Below are positions 58,542 to 64,000 of a stretch of DNA of 64,000 bases, piece after piece. The notes under the pieces are model-generated. The model did not search any database. It was not told where the DNA came from and was given only the letters and a program-made list of their open reading frames with translations. Numbering within the stretch: position 1 is the stretch's first letter; the number at the start of each line of letters is the position of its first letter. The DNA comes from Acerihabitans arboris (lineage in GTDB: Bacteria > Pseudomonadota > Gammaproteobacteria > Enterobacterales > Enterobacteriaceae), in assembly GCF_010131535.1 (NCBI RefSeq), contig NZ_WUBS01000011.1, positions 1 to 64,000 on the forward strand. Direction: 5' to 3'. The position numbers and the translations under genes were made by a program.

Positions 58542-61500
58542 ATACCGGTAAAACATCGCATATACCCCATTTTGGTTTTTGGGGTTATTTTGTGCTTATC
58601 GCGGGAATGGCAGGACTCTCTGCCTTTATCCTGTATATGAATATGGCACATCTGAACAGCCGTGGACTACCGTCATCTGTTATCTGGTCCTTATGGGGGG
58701 TAATATTTGCAATAGCGCTTATTACCTTGACCGTAATGCCGTTCTGGTGGCGTTGGCAACAAAATAAAAGACAGCAACCGCTTCAGCCAGAATTGCCAAA
58801 AACAGTCTCTGCCCCCATGCCAAAACATCATGCTTCTATTAATGCACTGCGCCAGACGCTGCGCCACCACTACGGTCTCCTATGGCCCCTTAACGCCCGC
58901 TTCCTGCTGCTGACCGGTCGCACCGCCGAGGTGGAGCAACTGGCCCCGGGTCTGACCACCCAGTACTGGCAGGAAGATCGGGGCACCGTGCTGCTGTGGG
59001 GCGGCGATCCGGACGAGGACGCCGATGCCGCCTGGCTGGGCGCGCTGCGTAAACTGCGCCGTCGTCCCCTGGATGGCCTGGTATGGGTGACCGCGACGCT
59101 TGACCGGCCGTTGTCTCTGGGCGTGCCGGAAAACGCGCCCACGCTTTGCGCCGATGCCATGGACCGTCTCGCCCATGCACTGAGCGTGCGTTGCGAAGCG
59201 CTGGGCGCGCGTTTGCCGCTGTTTGTCTGGTCGCTGCACGCCGGCGCGGGCGGGCAGCCGGGACGTATAACCCAGCCGGTGGGCTGCCTGCTGCCGCCAG
59301 GCTGCCGGCCACAGGCAATGGCGCGTCTCCTGGCGGAGCTGATCCCCGCTCTGGCCGCCCAGGGAACGCAGCAGGCCTGCGATAATTCCCGGCATCTTTT
59401 TCTGCTAAGCCTGGCGGACCAGCTGACGCGGCGACCCGACGGCATGACGGAGCCGCTTGCTATATTGCTCAACCCGTACCGTCCGCTGGCGCTGGCGGGG
59501 GTGATGTTCAGCCCCGCCAGCGCCGGCGCGGCCCGCAGCGTGCAACATCACTGGGGGCGGGACAACCGCTGGGATCTGTTGCTGCGCGCCCTGCCGTCTT
59601 TACCCCCCGGGCTGAAAGCCCGGAAAACGGGGTTTGCCTGGGGGCGGGCGCTGCGGGTGGCGGCGGTTGCGCTAATGGTACTGTGGGCGGCCGGCATGGC
59701 GATGTCTTTTCTGGTGAACCGCCATATGGTCGAGAATGCGCGGGAACAGGCGCGGCAGGCGGCCAGCGCGCAGCTGCCCCTGCCCATGCGGCTGGAATCA
59801 CTGCTTGTTCTCCAGCAAACCCTGGATCGGCTTCAGTACCGTTCACAGCATGGCGTGCCCTGGCATGCCCGTTTCGGACTGAGTCAAAATGAGCCTCTGC
59901 TGGCGGCGCTGTGGCCGCGTTATGGGCGCGGCGCCCTGCCGTTGCTGCGGGACGCGGCGGCGGAACGTCTTGCGCAACGGTTGAATGCGCTGATACAGCT
60001 CCCGCCGGACAGTCCGCTACGCGCCCTGTTGCTTAATCCTGCCTACAACCAGCTGAAACTGTATCTGATGCTCACGCGCTCCGGGCGCATGGAAGCCGGG
60101 TGGTTTGCTTCCGCGCTGCTGAAAGACTGGCCGCGACGCGACGGCGTGCCGGACGGCGCCTGGCAGGGCCAGGGACCGGCCCTGCTGGCGTTTTATGCCG
60201 CCAATCTGGCGCGGCATCCGGAGTGGCGCCTGCGGGCGGACGACAATCTGGTGTCCCAGGCGCGTACCCTGCTGGTGCGCCAGATGGGCATGCGCAACAG
60301 CGACGCCTCCCTCTACCAGAAAATGCTGGCGCGGATAGCAAATCAGTACGCCGACATGCGGCTGCGCGACATGACCGGCGATACCGACGCCGCGCGCCTG
60401 TTCACCACCGATGAGGTGGTGCCGGGGATGTTTACCCGCCAGGCCTGGGAGGAAGCCGTTCAGCCCGCCATCGATAAAACGGTCGCCGATCGCCGGGAAG
60501 AGATGGACTGGGTACTGAGCGACCACGCCCAGCCGGCGGCACAGCAAACCTCGCCGGAGGCGCTAAGGGCGCGGTTAACGGAGCGCTATTTTGCCGACTT
60601 CGCCGGCAGTTGGCTGGGTTTTCTTAACAGCCTGCGCTGGCGGCGGGCGGTCACCCTTTCCGACGCCGTTGACCAGCTGACGCTGATGGCCGACGTGCGC
60701 CAGTCACCCCTGGTGGCGCTGATGAACACGTTAAGTTTCCAGGGCCGCGCCGGCCAGACCGGCCGCGCGCTGGCGGACTCGCTGGTGAAGTCGGCGAAAG
60801 AGCTGTTTAACCGTGATGCGCAGCCCGCGATAGACCAGCAGGCCGAAGCGCGCGGCCCCATGGATGCAACCTTCGGGCCGCTGCTGGCCCTGATGGATGG
60901 CCAGGAAAGCACCACGCTCAGCCTGCGGACGTTCCTGACGCGGGTAACCCAGGTGCGCCTGCGGCTGCAGCAGGCGACAGGCGGCGCTGACCCGCAGGCG
61001 ATGACGCAGGCGCTGGCGCAAACGGTATTCCAGGGAAAATCGGTGGATTTAACCGCCACCCGGGATTATGGCAGTCTGGTGGCGGCCAGCCTCGGGCAGG
61101 AGTGGAGCGGGTTCGGCCAGACGGTATTTGTGCAGCCGATGGAACAGTCATGGCAGAAAGTGCTGTTGCCCGCCGCCGCCAGCCTTAACGCGCAATGGCG
61201 GGCCGCCATCGTGGAAGACTGGAACAGTACCTTCGGTGGACGCTATCCGTTTAAGAACGTCGGCAGTGAAGCTTCATTGCCTCTGCTGGCCCAATACCTG
61301 AATGCCGACAGCGGACGCATTACACGCTTTTTGCAGACCCGGCTGGGCGGCGTGCTGCATAAAGAGGGAAGCCGCTGGGTACCGGACAGCATTAACGCCC
61401 AGGGCCTGGCTTTTGATCCGGCATTCCTGAATGCCGTCAATTTGCTCAGCCACCTTGCCGATGTGGTATTCACCACCGGCGAAGCCGGCCTGCATTTTGA

Positions 61501-61933
61501 ACTACGCCCGGGCACGGCGGCGGGCGTTATGGAAACCAAGCTGACCGTCGATGGCCGTAAACTTACCTATGTTAACCAGATACCGGCATGGCAGCGTTTT
61601 GCCTGGCCGGCGGATACCGAAGCGCCGGGCGCCAGTTTAAGCTGGGTAAGCACGCAGGCGGGAACGCGCCAGTTTGCGGACCTGCCGGGCGCCTGGGGCT
61701 GGATACGCTTATTGGATAAAGCCGGCGTCACGCCCTATCCGGGCGTGGGCAGCAGCTTCAGCCTCGCCTGGAAAGCGCCGGATGGACGCTCGCTTAACTA
61801 CACCCTGCGCACCGAAGCCGGCGAAGGCCCGCTGGCCCTGCTTAAACTGCGCAACTTCACGCTTCCCGCGCGGATATTCCGCGTGAATAACGCGGCAGAG
61901 GCAGCCACAGACCATGGGGAGTTCGACGACTGA
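58538..61933 (+). CDS. tssM: T6SS membrane complex subunit TssM (IcmF)
   Basis: 1131 residues from the ATG at 58538 (overlap ATGA); an open frame upstream starts inside the previous gene. Two N-terminal helices (about 12-34, 44-66), a cytoplasmic domain, a third helix (about 372-395) and a long periplasmic domain ending in the VASGHPF-like C-terminal module. The NTPase domain has RFLLLTGRTAEVEQL where a Walker A motif would be, so it is probably not an ATPase. It forms the trans-periplasmic channel with TssJ and TssL. First 110 codons AT-rich, the rest GC-rich. Confidence 0.94.
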   Translation: MNTGKTSHIPHFGFWGYFVLIAGMAGLSAFILYMNMAHLNSRGLPSSVIWSLWGVIFAIALITLTVMPFWWRWQQNKRQQPLQPELPKTVSAPMPKHHASINALRQTLRHHYGLLWPLNARFLLLTGRTAEVEQLAPGLTTQYWQEDRGTVLLWGGDPDEDADAAWLGALRKLRRRPLDGLVWVTATLDRPLSLGVPENAPTLCADAMDRLAHALSVRCEALGARLPLFVWSLHAGAGGQPGRITQPVGCLLPPGCRPQAMARLLAELIPALAAQGTQQACDNSRHLFLLSLADQLTRRPDGMTEPLAILLNPYRPLALAGVMFSPASAGAARSVQHHWGRDNRWDLLLRALPSLPPGLKARKTGFAWGRALRVAAVALMVLWAAGMAMSFLVNRHMVENAREQARQAASAQLPLPMRLESLLVLQQTLDRLQYRSQHGVPWHARFGLSQNEPLLAALWPRYGRGALPLLRDAAAERLAQRLNALIQLPPDSPLRALLLNPAYNQLKLYLMLTRSGRMEAGWFASALLKDWPRRDGVPDGAWQGQGPALLAFYAANLARHPEWRLRADDNLVSQARTLLVRQMGMRNSDASLYQKMLARIANQYADMRLRDMTGDTDAARLFTTDEVVPGMFTRQAWEEAVQPAIDKTVADRREEMDWVLSDHAQPAAQQTSPEALRARLTERYFADFAGSWLGFLNSLRWRRAVTLSDAVDQLTLMADVRQSPLVALMNTLSFQGRAGQTGRALADSLVKSAKELFNRDAQPAIDQQAEARGPMDATFGPLLALMDGQESTTLSLRTFLTRVTQVRLRLQQATGGADPQAMTQALAQTVFQGKSVDLTATRDYGSLVAASLGQEWSGFGQTVFVQPMEQSWQKVLLPAAASLNAQWRAAIVEDWNSTFGGRYPFKNVGSEASLPLLAQYLNADSGRITRFLQTRLGGVLHKEGSRWVPDSINAQGLAFDPAFLNAVNLLSHLADVVFTTGEAGLHFELRPGTAAGVMETKLTVDGRKLTYVNQIPAWQRFAWPADTEAPGASLSWVSTQAGTRQFADLPGAWGWIRLLDKAGVTPYPGVGSSFSLAWKAPDGRSLNYTLRTEAGEGPLALLKLRNFTLPARIFRVNNAAEAATDHGEFDD

Positions 61934-63525
61934 TGGCGACATTGCAATCCCTGCTTTTGGCCTGCCATACGGACGCCGAGGCTCTGCAACATACCGCGCG
62001 GCGGCAAATCGCCCGGTGGGAAAACTGGCTCAGGCCCATTGCCACGTCATCCCCCACCGGCGAGGACCCCGGCTATGACGACAACTTCCAGCAAATGCGC
62101 GAGGAGGTGAATAAGCTCTCCGGCGCGGATACCGATCTTATCTGCCGGCTGGCGGAAAAGCTGCTCACCGGCACCACCAAGGATATCCGTGTCGCCACGT
62201 ATTACATCTGGGCCCGGTTGCGGCGCGATGGCGAAAACGGACTGGCCGACGGGCTGGAACTGCTGGCCGGGCTGCTGGAGCATTTTGGCGGCGCCCTGCA
62301 TCCGCGGCGCAGCCGCAGCCGCAGGGCGGCACTGGAGTGGCTGGCGGGACAGCGGGTACTGGACAGCCTGTCTCTTTATCCGGAAGTGGCCGGGGATGAC
62401 CTGGCGCGCATTGTCGGCGCGCTGCTGTTAATCGAACGGATAACCGCAGGGTCCGAAGATGGTACCCGGCCCTGTCTGGGGGGGCTATACGGCGCCCTGG
62501 AAATCCGGCTGGAAAGATCCGGCGGCCCGGATGCGGTGGTGCCGCAGAATGCCGGCGCCGACGGCGGTCAGTCATCCGCCGGTAAAAACGGCGCCGCCGC
62601 CATCACCTCGGGACGGGAATTGCTTGAACAGGTTCGCGGGCTGGCCAAATATCTGCGCGGTCAGCCGGACGGCTGGCTGGCAGCCCATCATCTGATGAAA
62701 AGCGTGCGTCACGACACCCTGCACCAGTTGCCGCCGCTGGCGGCGGACGGGCGTACCCGGATCGAGCCACCAAAACCGGACCAGCGCGCGCTGCTTAAAC
62801 GCCTGTACCTGCAGCAAAGCTGGCTGGAACTGCTGGAGCAGGGCGACAGCCTGTTTTCACGCGGCGCCTGTCATCTCTGGCTGGATTTGCAATGGTACCT
62901 TCACCAGGCCCTGAGCCGGGCAGCTCCCCCGCACGACACGTGGGCCGATATCATCGCGCAAAACCTGAAGGGGCTGCTGACGCGCCTGCCCGGGCTGGAA
63001 ACGCTGGCATTTAACGACGGCACGCCCTTCGCCGATGAGGTGACTCTGAACTGGATTAACCGGCAAGTGCTGGATAGCCGGATCGGCTGGGGCGATGATA
63101 GCGTCGCCCCGGCCGCCACAAACGAAGACAACGACATCATGCAACTGGAGCCGGAAGCGATCGCGCTTGCCGACAGCGACGGCCCCGAGGCCGCGCTGGG
63201 CTGGCTGCAGCGGCGGCCCGGCGCCGCCACGCCGCGCAACCAATGGCTGATAAGGCTGCTGATGGCGCGCGTGGCCGAGCAATACGGCCGTAATGACCTG
63301 GCGCTCCATCTGCTGGACGAACTGGACGATAACGCCGCTTCGCTTACGCTGGCGCGCTGGGAGCCGGCGTTATTGTTTGAGGTCAAAGCCCGCCGCCTGA
63401 AGATGCTGCGCATAAAAGCCGGGCGCAGCGAAGCGGATAAAACCCGCCTGCTGCCCGACATGGAGCAGCTGCTCGCGGGATTAATCGCCATTGATCCGGC
63501 ACGGGCGATGGTGCTATGCGGTTAA
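61933..63525 (+). CDS. tssA: T6SS assembly-chaperone TssA
   Basis: 530 residues. N-terminal ImpA domain: LRPIATSSPTGEDPGYDDNFQQM is the conserved block (here residues about 35-57), followed by a mid domain and the C-terminal helical region. TssA coordinates tube and sheath polymerisation at the baseplate or distal end. It begins at the last base of tssM. Confidence 0.92.
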   Translation: MATLQSLLLACHTDAEALQHTARRQIARWENWLRPIATSSPTGEDPGYDDNFQQMREEVNKLSGADTDLICRLAEKLLTGTTKDIRVATYYIWARLRRDGENGLADGLELLAGLLEHFGGALHPRRSRSRRAALEWLAGQRVLDSLSLYPEVAGDDLARIVGALLLIERITAGSEDGTRPCLGGLYGALEIRLERSGGPDAVVPQNAGADGGQSSAGKNGAAAITSGRELLEQVRGLAKYLRGQPDGWLAAHHLMKSVRHDTLHQLPPLAADGRTRIEPPKPDQRALLKRLYLQQSWLELLEQGDSLFSRGACHLWLDLQWYLHQALSRAAPPHDTWADIIAQNLKGLLTRLPGLETLAFNDGTPFADEVTLNWINRQVLDSRIGWGDDSVAPAATNEDNDIMQLEPEAIALADSDGPEAALGWLQRRPGAATPRNQWLIRLLMARVAEQYGRNDLALHLLDELDDNAASLTLARWEPALLFEVKARRLKMLRIKAGRSEADKTRLLPDMEQLLAGLIAIDPARAMVLCG

Positions 63526-63553
63526 TAAAAAACATCATCAGAAACAGGAAGAT

Positions 63554-64000
63554 ATGGACGATTTAACCCTGCGCTATTTCGATGCCGAAATGCGCTATCT
63601 GCGCGAGGCGGCAAAAGAGTTCGCGCAAACCCACCCTGACCGGGCGGCGGCGCTGGATCTGGATAAGGCCGGCACGCCGGACCCTTACGTTGAGCGCTTG
63701 TTTGAAGGTTTTGCCTTCTCGGTGGGGCGGCTGCGTGAAAAGATTGATGATGACCTGCCGGAGTTCACTGAAGGGCTGGTCAGCCAGCTCTGGCCGCATT
63801 ACCTGCGTACCATCCCGTCGCTGGCGGTAGTGGAGCTGCTGCCGGAGGTGGCCGCCATGAAAATGGCTGAAGCCGTACCGGCCGGGCTGGAAGTCTATTC
63901 ACAGCCGGTGGGGCCGAAAAACACCGTCTGCCAGTACCGCACCACCCGGGAGACGGTGCTGAATCCGCTGAAAATAGCTAGGGTGATGATGACGACGGAG
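63554..64000 (+). CDS. tssF: T6SS baseplate subunit TssF, N-terminal part
   Basis: 149 codons to the window edge. MDDLTLRYFDAEMRYLREAAKEF, then PDPYVERLFEGFAFSVGRLREKIDDDLPEF are the defining start of TssF/ImpG/VasA. It forms the baseplate wedge with TssG. Start 28 bases after tssA, with AGGAAG upstream. The gene continues beyond the window; tssG, tssJ and tssE are expected there. Confidence 0.95.
   Translation, partial: MDDLTLRYFDAEMRYLREAAKEFAQTHPDRAAALDLDKAGTPDPYVERLFEGFAFSVGRLREKIDDDLPEFTEGLVSQLWPHYLRTIPSLAVVELLPEVAAMKMAEAVPAGLEVYSQPVGPKNTVCQYRTTRETVLNPLKIARVMMTTE

Overview
This is a stretch of a gammaproteobacterial chromosome of the order Enterobacterales. Gene content and order follow the E. 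coli lysS-prfB-recJ-dsbC-xerD-fldB and gcvPHT-ubiI-ubiH-pepP-ygfB-zapA-ssrS-ygfA-serA-rpiA-argP-yggE-argO-mscS-fbaA-pgk blocks almost gene for gene. The DNA is GC-rich by eye, higher than E. coli. A Sodalis/Pectobacteriaceae-like or related environmental enterobacterium would fit, but the genus cannot be fixed from this window alone.

Layout. (1) 1-1.25 kb: a P4-type tyrosine integrase, cut by the window edge and unlike its family after about residue 295, lies beside tRNA-Gly(CCC). This looks like the right border of an integrated island whose body lies to the left. (2) 1.3-10.9 kb: housekeeping genes for lysyl-tRNA synthesis, release factor 2 (with its programmed +1 frameshift), RecJ, DsbC, XerD, flavodoxin, CptA/SdhE, YgfZ and a TrhA/hemolysin III-like membrane protein. 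(3) 11.1-21.4 kb: a block absent from this position in E. coli: an HD hydrolase, YgiQ radical-SAM protein, a COG0523 metal GTPase behind a perfect 16-bp Zur-like palindrome, MntR, the divergent SitABCD Mn/Fe importer with a composite MntR-type operator, and the LPS-modifying EptB. (4) 21.8-41.3 kb: the conserved gcv-to-pgk segment with 6S RNA. CRP-like and Cra-like sites lie upstream of serA and pgk. epd, which precedes pgk in E. coli, is absent, yet a Cra-type operator remains in the 1.5-kb gene-free gap. (5) 42.8-64 kb: a type VI secretion system (T6SS) cluster that runs off the right edge: tssB, tssC, tssK, tssL, an OmpA-domain anchor, hcp, clpV, vgrG, a lipase effector, its probable immunity protein, PAAR, an unknown membrane protein, tssM, tssA and the start of tssF. 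tssE, tssG and tssJ are not seen and are probably further right.

How it works together. The T6SS genes are one co-directional run with tight junctions. A terminator-like hairpin sits directly after hcp, as expected if sheath and tube subunits are made in excess. From the 3' end of vgrG to the first 110 codons of tssM the DNA becomes AT-rich. That stretch carries the effector, immunity, PAAR and unknown genes, and looks like an exchangeable cassette inserted between conserved structural genes. The VgrG tail (coiled coil plus a small transthyretin-like domain) is the likely loading platform for the lipase encoded next to it. The metal block combines Mn/Fe uptake, a Mn sensor and a zinc-type GTPase, suggesting coordinated metal-starvation responses.
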